The position numbers were made by a program, and so were the translations under genes. A DNA stretch of 64,000 bases, from contig CM055316.2 in assembly GCA_029255685.2 (NCBI GenBank), positions 83,760,861 to 83,824,860 on the forward strand, read 5' to 3'. Source of the DNA: Silene conica (taxonomy: Eukaryota > Streptophyta > Magnoliopsida > Caryophyllales > Caryophyllaceae). Shown here in pieces: positions 11,193 to 22,813 of the stretch. Below the pieces are notes generated by a model. That model worked only from the letters and a program-made list of their open reading frames with translations, was not told the origin of the DNA and searched no databases. The number at the start of each line of letters is the position of its first letter. The stretch's first letter is position 1.

Positions 11193-12006
11193 TTTTTTAC
11201 CACCTCCATCCAATTATAGTGTCCTGTTTTGACGTTAATGGTCAACTTTAACCATTACTCTCTCCAAATATACGTAAAGCTAACATGTCTAATGTTTCAC
11301 CTTTTATTTCATATTATACAAACAATTACTTCATGTTATCTTTTTCGAAAAGTTGCAACGACATGCTCAGTTTTTGGTGCAGTGACTCGCAAAACTATTT
11401 GCATTTTGTATGTTGTGAAGTAGCGGTAATTGAACACTGTTTTTGATGCAATTTTCACAAGGGGTCATCTTGAAACAGCCTTCGTGTGCTTTAACACATG
11501 GGTAAGATTGTCAATGTATGATCACCCTTACCGTAATCATGCATAGGAGCTAATTCGACATTGCGAATAATGTTGTGGTGGTGGCTGTCTAAATGATTTT
11601 CCAAAGTAACTGTTCTCTTTTTCAGAGATTATTTGATGACAAAATTTGCGTTTCTAAGGTTGCTGGTTCAGTAATATTACGCCTTTTTACACCACCATAT
11701 GCAAGTGTCTCAATGAAAATAGTGTAATATTTCTGTTGGTTATTAGTCATTTTCTACCCTGGCTGCTTGACAGGCAAATTATGATGCAGTAAGGAAGATG
11801 CAGTTACTCTAATACTGGTATATACTCTATTCAGTAAGTGACAACTGTGTTTTATGAGGATTCCAATTGCGCTTCTAGACTTATAATTTAGAAATCCTCA
11901 ATTTTGTTTTGCGCATTGTACTCTTGTTCTATGTATCTATATTCATTTATGCAAGGAAGAAAACGCGCAAATGAACACCTGACCAACCTGGTTTAGCATT
12001 GCAGTG
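11193..12006. other. intergenic, no gene recognised
   Basis: AT-rich sequence between the protease duplication and the CACTA element. No coding features beyond short chance ORFs. Confidence 0.4.
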
Positions 12007-12341
12007 CACTACAACGACTCTTAAAACGGGCGACAGATTTTGGCGACTGACATCAGTCGCCAAATACAAATTGGCGACTGAAATCAGTCGCCAAAGAGTA
12101 GTCGCAGGCTTTAGTCGCCAAAAAAACTCGGGCGACTAATGTCAGTCGCCAAATTTGGCGACTGAACGCGTAATTTGGCGACTGAACGCGTAGTCGTCAT
12201 AAGAAGGAATTGGCGACTGAATCAGTAGTCGCCAAATTGGCGACTGAAATCAGTCGCCCGAGTTTTTATTCAGTCGCCAATTTGGCGACTACTGTGTGCA
12301 GTCGCCAAATACTGTCCCCCGTTTTTGTTTTTCTTGTAGTG
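12007..12341. mobile_element. miniature CACTA (En/Spm) element
   Basis: Starts CACTACAA and ends TTGTAGTG, the CACTA terminal inverted repeat, with GTG on both sides (12004-12006 and 12342-12344) as the 3-bp target duplication typical of this superfamily. Nearly the whole 335-bp body is made of about fifteen direct and inverted copies of TTGGCGACT/AGTCGCCAA, the type of short subterminal repeat that CACTA transposases bind. There is no transposase, so movement would need an autonomous relative. The palindromic repeat pairs (GGCGACTGAAATCAGTCGCC) could fold into many hairpins. Confidence 0.88.
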
Positions 12342-12471
12342 GTGTTCAATTACTCTGTGACAGTTGCTAAATGAGCATTATATGTTTTTTTTTACAGTTT
12401 TCGATCATCACCACCATACTAAAGAAACGTAAACGTTGAGTTTGATTCTGATGCTTAAATTGAAGTTGCAG

Positions 12472-12970
12472 GTCCTCATTATTTCAATTATGGCAACATA
12501 CGGTTTCAGGATAAAGATTTCAACTTCGAGCTTAAGGTTATTCTCGTGTATGAACGCATTTGTAAAGGTAGAAACTTTCATATCTTAATCAACTTAGGTT
12601 CTCATTTTAGCAGAATACATTGATATTTTTGTTTTGTTCACATGCTCAGCAGGTGGAAAGTTCACCAAACACCATCAAACTTCCAATTCTGTGTTTGTGC
12701 TGATAAACCTTGCTGTTTTCGGCTTTCCAATTTTGTTGTAATAATTTCTTGCATAAACGCGTAATTTGTAACTGATTGTGCATTACTTAATGATGCAGTT
12801 TGGTACGGATGAAAAGGCTCCTCACCAAAGCTCCGTGCAGGCGTACACAAGTTTCATGCACCGCAGTGCCACGCAAAGAATTGACAGAGCTCTGTGGAAG
12901 TCTCTCTTGTCCTTCGAGCAGAGGCTTCATTCTCTTCAATAAGCAGAAAAACGGAATATTTACCGTGGGA
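12472..12970 (+). other. orphan exon-like stretches downstream of the CACTA element
   Basis: 12472-12567 is AG-flanked at its left, open throughout (PHYFNYGNIRFQDKDFNFEL onward) and ends AAAG|GTAGAAAC. A second open stretch after TGATGCAG at about 12799 encodes FGTDEKAPHQSSVQAYTSFM and onward to a stop near 12940. The two do not splice in a shared frame. The protein is not recognised; it may be the 3' part of the remnant at 6441-8238 or a transduplicated fragment. Confidence 0.22.
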
Positions 12971-13025
12971 CTCGAGCTGAGCACTGGCAATTGAACTATT
13001 TATCCTACATTTTTTTTTTTTTTAG

Positions 13026-13216
13026 TAAGTCTTGCTTGTGACGGATATTTTGTGAGATAAAATGGATACTAAATGAGTTAGTGGAAAAGGGGGACCACAT
13101 AAATAGTGTCAGAGAGAGAGAAAAATTGGTTATTTTGTGAGAGGAAACGTTATCCGTCATAAGTTTGTGACGACGGTATTTGTGACGGATACCGTCGTCA
13201 CAAATGAGAATTTGTA
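13026..13216. repeat. MITE, TTGTGACGG family copy
   Basis: Left end AAGTCTTGCTTGTGACGGAT and right end ATCCGTCACAAATGAGAATT-like sequence (here CCGTCGTCACAAATGAGAAT) form imperfect inverted repeats of about 20 bp. The same ends bound the copies at 32228-32394, 33005-33197 and 61932-62345. There is no coding sequence, and the target duplication is not clear. Confidence 0.6.
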
Positions 13217-16200
13217 TTTGTGTTTTTATATACTAGTGTATAAAGGAATCTATAAGAACCCTAGTTTAGTATTATGAGTCTGGCTATTTAGATACGTTTA
13301 GATACGTCGTGTAATTGATTCGGAAGGCTAATTTAAACGTAATTGTTCCGGCATTGCGCCATTTTAGTGGTGGCGGTTCCGGAGGTTGGTGTGATTTAAT
13401 GATGGTGGTTGGTTTCTATGGTCAAGCCTTCTAATTATAGAGAATTCGATTCATCTCCCTTTTTTTCGTTCGTATTTTATTTCCTTTCCCAGTGTGTCGT
13501 AAATCTATTCTACATGGCGACGTTAAACCTTAAACCCGAAGTTTGTACTCTAATACTCTCGTTTATATGTAAACTCTGACTTTTTTAAACCCGTGTTCTA
13601 AAAATATTAAAATTTTCATGCCGAAACGAAATGTAAATTTATTTCACTAAAATGGTTGCATTAATTTTTTTCTTTTAAATTCTTGGAGAGAATCAAGAGT
13701 AGGTGATTTGGTTAAATTTGGCAAGGAATCATCCGAAAAATATGACCAAACCTTTGAAAATTAAGAGATGGGGAAGGTGATGCTTGTGAATTGTGTGTTG
13801 TGACTCACCAATTATGGAGTATCAACAATTTTAATGATAATATTTTATACTAGCTTCGACTGAACAATTTCTTTATGTTTTACATTCAAAAACGTAAAGA
13901 ATATGTTGAGTCGAACGAAGAATTTTTTTCCGATAAACTACGTAAATACAAATAAGGTTATACATCATCAAGTTGTATATCAGCCTTGTACAATTAAAGT
14001 ATAAGTATTTGAGTTTATGTATATACATTTTTCGAGCTAATTTAGAGCTCATATATGTAAATAGCTATATTTCGCAATGAGTTTTTTAATTGATGTCAAG
14101 AAACATACCAACTTGTTATAAAACATTTTGTAGTTGTATAATCGTTTATTACCGCACAAACTCTTATTTACAATTATTATAAATAAAAATAATTTATAAC
14201 GGAAGTATAAATCTATTTTTGTATTGTTGTTATCGTGTTATAGTTGCCATAATTGGTGTCTATTATTAGTTCTACACATTATGTGTTATGTCTCTGGATT
14301 TCAATCATTAATTGTGGATTCAATTATACTCTGCAATTACTTACAATTAATTATGAGTATTTAATTAGAGATACCTACCAAAATCATTTAGATTTTAAAT
14401 TACATTGTTTTTTTTTCTCTTGTGAAATAATGGTCTTTCGGTGTAGTTATCACGCATTTTTATCTTTTGTCATTTTGAAACAACCACTTAGTATTGGCAT
14501 CACAGGAGTAAGATTGCGTACATATGATTTTTCCTTACCTCGCAATTTGAGGGAATCATTGAGGCACTACGGTAATGTTGTTGTTTAAGTTTGTAAGTAA
14601 ATAAGAAAATTTCGGTGCCAAAATATGAATTTAATCAAAATCATAACCTCTCAGAATATCCAAAATTTTAGCGAATAACAAAAATATGAGTGTCAGTAGT
14701 ATTTCGTACTTTACCTATATGATTGCTCAATTGTTCCAAACAAAGCCAATTGAAAGTTGATTTTGTATTGACGAGTTTCAGATTGATATCATGATATCGT
14801 GATTTAGTGATTTTGTACTAAAATATGCTAATTTCTTCTTAACATCTTGTGATTTTGGCAAGAGTCCGCACCAAAGACTTACAACACTGACCCCTCTGAG
14901 TCACACGACAACATACACCTTAACCTATGTGCCATATTTTTCCTTATATTTAGTAATTTTACCAGCTAATCTATCTAGTTAAACGATTTTTATCGAAGTT
15001 CACTAAGCTAATTAACATCGGCTAATTTCCGAATTATTATTTTCAACAAAATAACAAAACAAGTGAATAATATTTGGGTAGCCCCTTGTATTTTAGTGTG
15101 GTGGCTCTACAAAGCAACAAAAAGAAAGGCAAAAGCACATGAGTTGTTAGTTGGCATTGCCTATTTGCCTTACTATGCGCTTCACTTAGTCCCTCTCTCA
15201 ATTCTATGCATTAAATCTTCTCATTATTTCATTTATTCCTTCACTTCACAATAAATTATCTCATTATTTTGCTCCAATATCTATCCCCATCTCTATATAT
15301 ATCAAATTTAATCATTAAATGTTAACAAGAAATTAGCATTAAATGTGATTTATCGAAACATGACGTCAGGGGTTGGATTCCTGCTTTCGGAATGAAGAAC
15401 GAGCAAATTTTCCAACTATAATAGTTAGTTGTTTAACTTTTTATGATGGCACATGTAACGAGAGGATCAGTCACTGTGTTCGACAATGAGCAATTGGTTC
15501 AAACTTACAAAAAAACTCTCATTACATGTAAATTAATATTAACAAGGTAAAAAAATTCAATCAATGAAATTACTTAATAACTATGATCTGGATTTGATAC
15601 AGAGTTTTTATATTATTTAAAATTTATTCACAAGTTTACATATTTGATTAGAAGGATAATCTTATCTTGAAAGCAATCATAAACATTGCCTAATTAAGTG
15701 ATTATACAAGTTTTTTTTCCAGTAAATCTCTCTTAATACGTCGTTATCCATCTTAACATGAAAACATGACAATATGCTTCCACTTACATGTATAAAACAA
15801 CGTCTTTTTATTATTTTATAAGCACCGTTCTTTTATCTCATCTACCATATATAAACTTAAAACACATATTATTGTTCTAAACATAGATTTATTATGAGCT
15901 TTCAATTAGTTATAGTAATTTATATACTTGTGCCACTCTAAGAGGGCTAGCGGCTCATAGTGGTTGTATACTCTAATAAACTAATCCTCTATACCATAAA
16001 ATAAACGCAAATTCTTATTTAAGACGATTTTATCTGTCTTAAACATACAACACATTAATTATTATATTGTTTGTGTGTATATAAAACAAGTATATTACTT
16101 TTCTTAATACATTTTTATTTATATACAGCAATAATTAGTAATATACTTAACCTATTTTAATCTTAAACAGATAATACCGTTTTAAGAAAGACTTACCGTA

Positions 16201-16502
16201 AATACGTAAATGTAACACAACATTAAAAACTTTATATTATATCAAATGATTGGTCGGGCTCACATGGCCAACTCAAACTACTCCATTCACAACTAATTTA
16301 TTAATAAATATCATACATTAAATTAAACTTAGATCTCCTATCTATATGGGTTCTTTTTCTATAACATGTATCCATTTCTAATATCTTGTCTTGTGTTATA
16401 AAGGATATATAAATTTCCTACAAATACCCACAAAAAAAACAAAAAAAAAAACTTTTGTTAGCTTAAATTCATTTATCTAAATAAAGCAAATATAATTATC
16501 TC
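13217..16502. other. long intergenic region, no gene recognised
   Basis: About 3.3 kb of AT-rich DNA. Short ORFs (for example 14253-14588) look like chance reading frames: no start context, domain or codon pattern. The last few hundred bases should hold the DUF1685 promoter. No clean element ends seen. Confidence 0.4.
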
Positions 16503-17983
16503 ATGGAACAACAAAAAGGGCAAATTAATAACCTTTTAGAAGATACTTGGTTTTTTGGTAATACATTGAAAAACAAATCAAAATTATCAAAAATTATGGT
16601 AAGGTGCAACTCCGACCCTTGCCCTAGTTCAAGTACAAATGATGAGTATAATCATCCTTTAAAAACAAGCAATAATGGCCTTCTTCGGACGCCCTCGCTT
16701 CCCGTTTCCTTAGGCAAGGACGTAAAATACGACCTTGCAGATGAGGATGAAGATGAAGATGAAGATGAAGAGGAAGATAATGAGGAGCCAAGAATGGGTG
16801 ATTTGATAAGGCAAGCTATGCCTATGCCAATGCCAATAATGTCCAGTAGAAGACTGGAGAGGACTCCGTCTTTGCCTCCTTGCTGGAGGACGAGTAAAGG
16901 TTTAAGCGTGGCGTCTGACGTTCAAAATGGTAGGAAAGTGTCGGTAGAGCTATCGCCTTTTTTGCAAGAGAAAGGTCCTATTGGTATGGTTAAGTTAACT
17001 AGAAGAGCTTCTATAGACTCCTCTTTGTTGCCACCTAAATACACTTCTTCTTCTAAGGTATGACATGAATCCTTAACTTGCTTTACTCTTGCTTATCATA
17101 TTTTAATCCCGTAATTTCAAATCCTGACTCAGCCACCGTGTCTACAAGACTACAATATACAGACTATTCAGATATCAGCTAACTTATTAACCCTTTAAAA
17201 TCGTAAATAATACTTCTCGATTAGACATCGGTCCTCATGACCTGAGTTCAAATCGACCGTATATGTACTATTTAGCCGACCTATCTAAAAACAATGGTTG
17301 ATTGATTGGTGAAGTATAAAATTGATCATATCAAAAGGTTGTCGGTGCAATAATTTGTTATGTCATATTTCAAAATTAATATCTTAGGTTAAAACCGTTT
17401 CACGAAGCGTAATTTTTTTATAAATAACCGATTAAATAAAAGTGTATAAACTATTACACGTATATAAGATTATTCTACGTTGTTCACCGAACTAATTTGA
17501 GACTTTCTATCGACTTATATTTAATTATTTTTTACAAGTAATGACATTGTAATTTTATTATACATTGTTTATACCATTATTTTACAGGGTACTACAAAAC
17601 AAAGTGGTCTCAACTCCAAGAACAAGACACTAAAAAAACCCGAACAACCCAAACCCGAAACACTAACCAAGTCACGAAAAAGCCCAAGTGACGAACTTCA
17701 ACGGTTCAAAGACTTGGGCTTTTCATCGGACGACAACGGTGTAGGCCCAAATACGACCCAAAAGCTTCCTGGACTACAAAGAAGAGCTAGCCTTGATCCA
17801 CAACTTAATAGGCCGAGGAGGCCCAATGTATCGGAATCATTGCGAAAACCGTCATCGCCTTCGTTTGGGCCGTCACCGGTTCCTAAATGGGCTGATCATA
17901 AGGTCTCATCGGCCCAAGATATGAAGGCCCAAATCAAATTTTGGGCTCGAGCTGTTGCTTCTAATGTGCGTCAAGAATGTTGA
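16503..17983 (+). CDS. DUF1685 family protein
   Basis: Two exons, 16503-17057 and 17588-17983, joined AAG|GTATGA ... TTTACAG|GGT in phase 0, give 316 residues. The N-terminal exon has two R(T/R)PSLP motifs (LLRTPSLP near 60 and LERTPSLP near 118) and a run of Asp/Glu from a GATGAA repeat near residues 80-93. The second exon carries the family signature: SPSDELQRFKDLGFSSDD followed by a linker and the C-terminal DMKAQIKFWARAVASNVRQE block. DUF1685 proteins are plant-specific, of unknown function and probably cytosolic or nuclear; no signal peptide or membrane segment is seen. The Arg-Thr-Pro-Ser motifs could be phosphorylation sites, which is inference. Confidence 0.82.
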
Positions 17984-18988
17984 TCTTTTACTAATGATAA
18001 TTCATGTTTTATTAATTAATTTTTATATAAATTTTGTGAAATAAAGTTTATAGGACCCATAAATTGCAAACTAACTATTTTTAACAAAATGAGATTTTGA
18101 TCATCCTACATTTTTGTGAAATGAAGTTTATGAAATTGTCCACAATTTATGCACATTTTTGTTCGATTTAGACTCATTCGATTTTAGTTCCAATAACAAG
18201 TATTAATTCATTGTTTCTCGATTAGCCGGCTAAAAAAATAAAGGTGGCCCGTTATGACCACTCGAACGGCTCAAATCATACCACTAAATCATATGACCTC
18301 AATTGTTTCTCATAATTTGCTTGGCCACTTTTGTCCAATTTGAGGAAGCCTCTTTGCAATCTATAGACATTTTTTTATTCGTGGGATCCTTGAATCTCAA
18401 AAATAGCATATTATACGCCAGGCTCGGCACACGTTTCATTTTCTCCCGATTTTTCTACCACGAGCCATTGCAGGTCGCTTCAGAAGTTAACCATTTAATT
18501 TCAACCCTAAATAACAAGTAAATCCATTTTTTCACGATTATCCGATTTTCATTCGATGTTGGTTTATCATTTACTGACACTTTCAAATATTTTATATCGC
18601 TCCTCAAAAGTGTGTGGCCACTTTATCTTATTCGATGAACCTCCGTGCAGTTTCTAAATAAGTAAATCCGTCTAAAAATCAAGCTGAATTAATAAAGATC
18701 ATCTTGATTTAGGTTTAGTTATTTTTAAATTTCAAAAATTCAGGTGGGATAATATAGACCAATGCTTAATCCTCCAGTTCAGGTCGAGTCGGTTCAATTT
18801 TGCGGTTTAGGTCTAGTCGGGTCAATTTAGGTAAGTCATTTTTTCTCCGGTTCAGGTCGAGTCGGATCAATTTTGCTAAACCCATCAAACCCAAGACCAA
18901 TGCTTAATTCTCCACCCCATTCTCCCTTCTCCTATCTCCATTTTTTACCACCATTGAAGTACACTTCTTCTTCTTCACAGCATCACAA
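17984..18988. other. intergenic between DUF1685 and DUF3082 genes
   Basis: Holds the 3' region of one gene and the promoter of the next. A pyrimidine-rich leader (TCTCCCTTCTCCTATCTCC, about 18920) sits just before the DUF3082 start. Around 18770-18870 the word GGTTCAGGTCGAGTCGG recurs twice. No other gene. Confidence 0.45.
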
Positions 18989-21900
18989 ATGTTGAAATCC
19001 ATACATTTTCACCTTCCAAACACCTTTCTCTCTCCTCCACCACCTTCTCTCTCTAAACCCACCTCACTCACTTCACTCAAAAAACCCACTTCATTTCACT
19101 CAACACAATTCAGAAACACAAGAATTGCAGCTGTTTTAGATGATAGTGGGCCCATTGAACTATCATCTGATCTTCCCTCCATTTTTGCAACTGATGACGA
19201 CCCTACCCCTCTTCAAGTCACTACTAGTGTCCTCCTTACTGGGGCTATTTCTGTCTTTCTCTTTCGGGCTGTTCGTCGTAGAGCTAAACGTGCTAAAGAA
19301 CTGGTAATTGTTGTTTTGTTTGTTAATTGTATTATTTTGTGTGATGGGTTTTGTTAATTGGGTTCGTTGACGGTTTTAAATGATGATTCATGTTAGCCGA
19401 CCCCAAATGAAATTAAGGCGCTAATGTAGCTAATAATTTTGTTAATTGGTTTCATTGACGGTTCCAAATGATGATTTATGTCAATCGACTGCAAATCATT
19501 TCGGGTTTTTTGTAATTTGGTTGAAAAAGTTCAGTTCTTGTTGATCATACAGCTGATATAGCAATGAATGAATGTAGATTAATTTCTAGCAATTTGGTGA
19601 ATAATTGGGTTATAGTGATTAGTAAGGAGCTGCTTTGATGAATTGGGGAGATGGGTTTTGTTTATTATGTTTGATTGACGGTTTCAGATGATGATTCATG
19701 TCAGCCGACCTCAAATCATTTCGGGTTTAAGGCTCTGATGTTGTCATCGTTGTTGGTTTTGTAATTTGGTTAAAAAGTTCAGTTCTTGTTGATCATACAG
19801 CTGAAATAGCATGTGAATGAATGTAGATTAATTTCTAGCAATTTGGTGAATGATTGGGTTATAGTGATTAGTAAGGAGCTGCTTTGATGAATTTGGGAGA
19901 TGGGTTTTGCTTATTGTGTTTGATTGACGGTTTCAGATGATGATTCATGTCAGCCGACCTCAAATCATTTCGGGATTAAGGCTCTGATGTTGTTGTCATT
20001 GTTGGTTTCGTAATTTGGTTTACAAGTTCAGTTCTTGTTGATCATACAGTTGATATAGCATGTGAATGAATGTAGATTAATTTCTAGCAATTTGGTATTG
20101 TGATTAGTAAGGAGCTGCTTTGATGAATTGGGGAGATGGGTTTTGTTTATTATGTTTGATTGACGGTTTCCGATGATGATTCAGGTCAGTCGACCTCAAA
20201 TCATTTCGGGTTTAAGGCTCTGATGTTGTTGTCGTTGTTGGTTTCGTAATTTGGTTAAAAGTTCAGTTCTTGTTGATCATACAATTGATATAGCATATGA
20301 ATGAATGTAGACTATGCCCTAGCAATCTGATGAACGATTGCTTATGGTGCTACTGTACTCCGTCCGTCTCAATAATTAACTTAACTTTGATTAAAACGTC
20401 CCTTACTGAGAATAGAAAAGCTAAACAAATGAAATAGACGGGTAGTTTTTTTTGTTATGTTTGAGTGGACTTGTTCTTTGGTTTTGGATTATGATGAAAC
20501 GAGGTAGGATGGCTCACTAAAGTAGTTAAGGTTCATTTTTTTGAGTAGTAGTCGTCACTCAATGCAGTTCTTAACTCGGTCTTTGTTATGCATCATTTGA
20601 AAACCTGCAACGCTGCATACATTCGACACCTTTTACATTGTCATCTAAGGTAACTCTCTGAGAGTGTGAGGTAGCGGGGTAATGTTGTTCGTGCTGTTGC
20701 TGCTGTGCTTGAGTGAAAGTAACTGGTTTTGTTGGATTAAATTACCGCAATGCTCTAAAGAGGCTTGAGTTAAGTGAGAGGAGTTAGGCCCTGTTCTTTT
20801 CGGCTGAAACGAGCTGAATTGAATTAATTGGAGTAGGGCTTAATTGAACTAAATTGAGTGGAACTGAGGTGAATTGGATTTAGTTGAATTAAAAGCTAAT
20901 TTTGTGAAGAGATTAACTGAAAATAATTGATTGAACGTAAATAAAACTTAATGGAATACAACTAAGAAAAACTGAAAGGAGCTGAAATTAAGCCAGAAAG
21001 AACAGAGTATTATGTTCTTCACTCTTGGTTCATACGGAGTCAAAAGATTGAATTATGTGATCGTGTTATTTTATCGTCAATAAAGTTTGCATCTTGCTTA
21101 TGATAGTGTTAGGGTTAGTACAACTGGGATTTTGATTGTCGAGGAATTGGTAACATAATCAATTGTGAGGCGCATCGAAAATGGTTTGTGTTTCTATTTT
21201 CAACTGAAATGGTACATTGCTACATGGTTCCTATTTATGTGGACTACTTATCGGCTAGTTATCACTAGCCTAGGAAACGTAGTCTCGATTATTCAGTTCC
21301 TGATAGATGAACCATGTCAACCAAAACCTGAAGGTTATGGTTGAGGCCCAACTATTATTAATATTCATATTACCCTCCCTCACTCAAATGTCCATTGGGC
21401 TTGAAGAGTGGTTAGTTTGCACAGGTTCCCCATACCGTGTGCTAGGTTTCCACTTCGTGTTTTTGAGGGTTTTGAGGTTGCTAGGATTCGAACCCGTGAC
21501 CTTCGGTCACACTGGCTCTGATACCATGATAGATGAACCATGTCAACCAAAACCTTAAGGTTATGATTGAGGCCCAACTATTATTAATAGTTCCGTTCTT
21601 AATAGCACTCGCAATTGCTGAGCGTAAGCGCAGATGTCAATACTGCACTCTCTGAACAAGTTGCCTTTGATTTTGTAGTAGAGTAGGAAAGTGAAATCAT
21701 ATACCGCTTATTCTGAAGTTTCGACAGTTGGGTATTTCATTTGAAGCTGAAGGAATTTCAATGCTAATTTACCATGAAAACTGCTGTTGTCGTAGAAAGT
21801 GAGATCCACGGGTGTAAAGACGTTGAAGGAGGAGGCGTTGGAGAGCTTGAAAGCAATGGGAACAATCTCCATTGAACCGGCTAAAAAGGACCCGTCTCCT

Positions 21901-22813
21901 GTGCAGGCTATTTTGGGAGGAATCGCTGCTGGTGTTATTGCACTAATTTTGTACAAGTTCACAACTACTATTGAAGCCGCTCTTAATCGCCAGACTCTTT
22001 CTGATACCTTCTCGGTTTGTCCCTTCTCTACTCTTTCCTTCCGATGCTACATTATTTATCGTTCGCTCCTTTAATCCATGCTTAGTTTCGACTTCCATAA
22101 AATACGGGATTTTGAACTCTGTCAACCAAAACCTTAAGGTGATGGCCCATACTGTGCCTGATAGATGAATCATCTCAACCAAAACCTTAAGGTGATGGCC
22201 CATACCGTGTGCTGGTTTGAGGTTTCCAGGATTCGAACCCGTGACCTTCGGTCACACTGGCTCTGATACCATGATAGATGAATCATCTCAACCAAAACCT
22301 TAAGGTAATGGTTGAGGCCCAATTATTATTAATATTCCTAATACTGCCCTTATGGGATTACGGCTCCATTTATGCCTCAAAGAACGTATCACTCGATGTA
22401 TTGTAGTTTTGACTAGGAATTGTGTTCAGTGTTCCCAGTCGTCATAAAGTGTTTCATGTGATCGGAAGATGACCTCTTGCTTGTCCCAAATTTCAGGTTC
22501 GACAGATTACCGTGACAATAAGGTAAGTAAGAAATACTCGTACTTTGGTTCACGCTCAATAGTCTCAACACATTCGCGTGGCAGAACTCCTAAACCTCCG
22601 CGTTCCATGTGCAGGACAATCATCAACGGAATGTGTTACTTGGCGACATTTGTATTCGGGTTCAATTCCATCGGTTTATTCCTGTATTCAGGACAGTTAA
22701 CGCTCAACTCGCTTTTTAAAGAGACTGCAGACGGTGATGCCAAAACTACTGTCGGAGAATCGTCTCAAAGTCCAGACAACAAAGACAGTAACGACACGGA
22801 TCAAACTTCATGA
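18989..22813 (+). CDS. chloroplast DUF3082 membrane protein
   Basis: Four exons: 18989-19303, 21796-22014, 22497-22522 and 22615-22813. All junctions are GT-AG and phases agree, giving 252 residues. Residues 1-46 are rich in Ser/Thr/Pro/Lys without acids, as in a chloroplast transit peptide. Hydrophobic segments lie near 76-93, 139-158 and 188-213, so I expect a thylakoid or envelope membrane protein. The most conserved part is QITVTIRTIINGMCYLAT then FVFGFNSIGLFLYSGQL (181-215), the DUF3082 signature shared with cyanobacteria. Function unknown. Exon 3 is a 26-base micro-exon. Introns 1 (2492 bp) and 2 (482 bp) are loaded with SINE-, MITE- and TRIM-derived sequence, listed separately; the exons look intact. 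Confidence 0.88.
19341..20340 (+). repeat. tandem repeat (236-250 bp units) carrying SINE-tail sequence, in intron 1
   Basis: Units begin GATGGGTTTTG near 19650, 19899 and 20135, with one or two diverged units before them from 19341. Each unit contains TGATTCATGTCAGCCGACC, CAAATCATTTCGGG and AAGGCTCTGATGTTGTTGT-like sequence. This resembles the 3' end of plant Au-type SINEs, followed by unrelated DNA (AGTTCAGTTCTTGTTGATCA). Length differences are small indels. It lies wholly within the first intron of the DUF3082 gene. Confidence 0.75.
20787..21009. mobile_element. PIF/Harbinger-type MITE, copy 2
   Basis: Ends GGCCCTGTTCTTTTCGGC and CAGAAAGAACAGAGTA with TTA at 20784-20786 and 21010-21012. 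The 223-bp body matches the copy at 3913-4133 along its length. Inserted in intron 1 of the DUF3082 gene. Confidence 0.75.
21301..21589 (-). mobile_element. complete miniature LTR retrotransposon (TRIM/SMART), 289 bp
   Basis: Two 63-bp LTRs at 21301-21363 and 21527-21589 (TGATAGATGAACC to TATTATTAATA) are flanked by the 5-bp duplication GTTCC (21296-21300 and 21590-21594). Read on the minus strand, TGGTATCAGAGCCA (21526-21513) directly follows the 5' LTR and is the classic primer site for initiator tRNA-Met. A purine-rich tract (GAGTGAGGGAGGG) lies just before the 3' LTR. There is no gag or pol, so it would depend on another element. The interior holds GGGTTCGAATCC, like a tRNA T-arm/B box. 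It sits in intron 1 of the DUF3082 gene, 206 bp before exon 2. Confidence 0.9.
22159..22334 (-). mobile_element. internally deleted TRIM, same family
   Basis: The 5' LTR (minus strand) at 22272-22334 and the primer site TGGTATCAGAGCCA at 22271-22258 are present. The other LTR is only partial at 22159-22205 (TGATAGATGAATCATCTCAA onward), and a further fragment of it is repeated at about 22119-22152. The element lies in intron 2 of the DUF3082 gene, less than 700 bp from the complete copy in intron 1. Confidence 0.75.

Noticed and set aside
12007..12341. Array of small hairpins as a regulatory RNA or protein-binding locus
   Set aside because: The CACTA ends and 3-bp target duplication explain the structure.
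14253..14588. 111-codon ORF in the 13-16 kb intergenic region
   Set aside because: AT-rich chance frame without start context, conserved motif or splice partners.
21490..21515. Possible tRNA gene (GGGTTCGAATCC on the minus strand)
   Set aside because: There is no cloverleaf around it. It is internal sequence of the TRIM next to the primer site.
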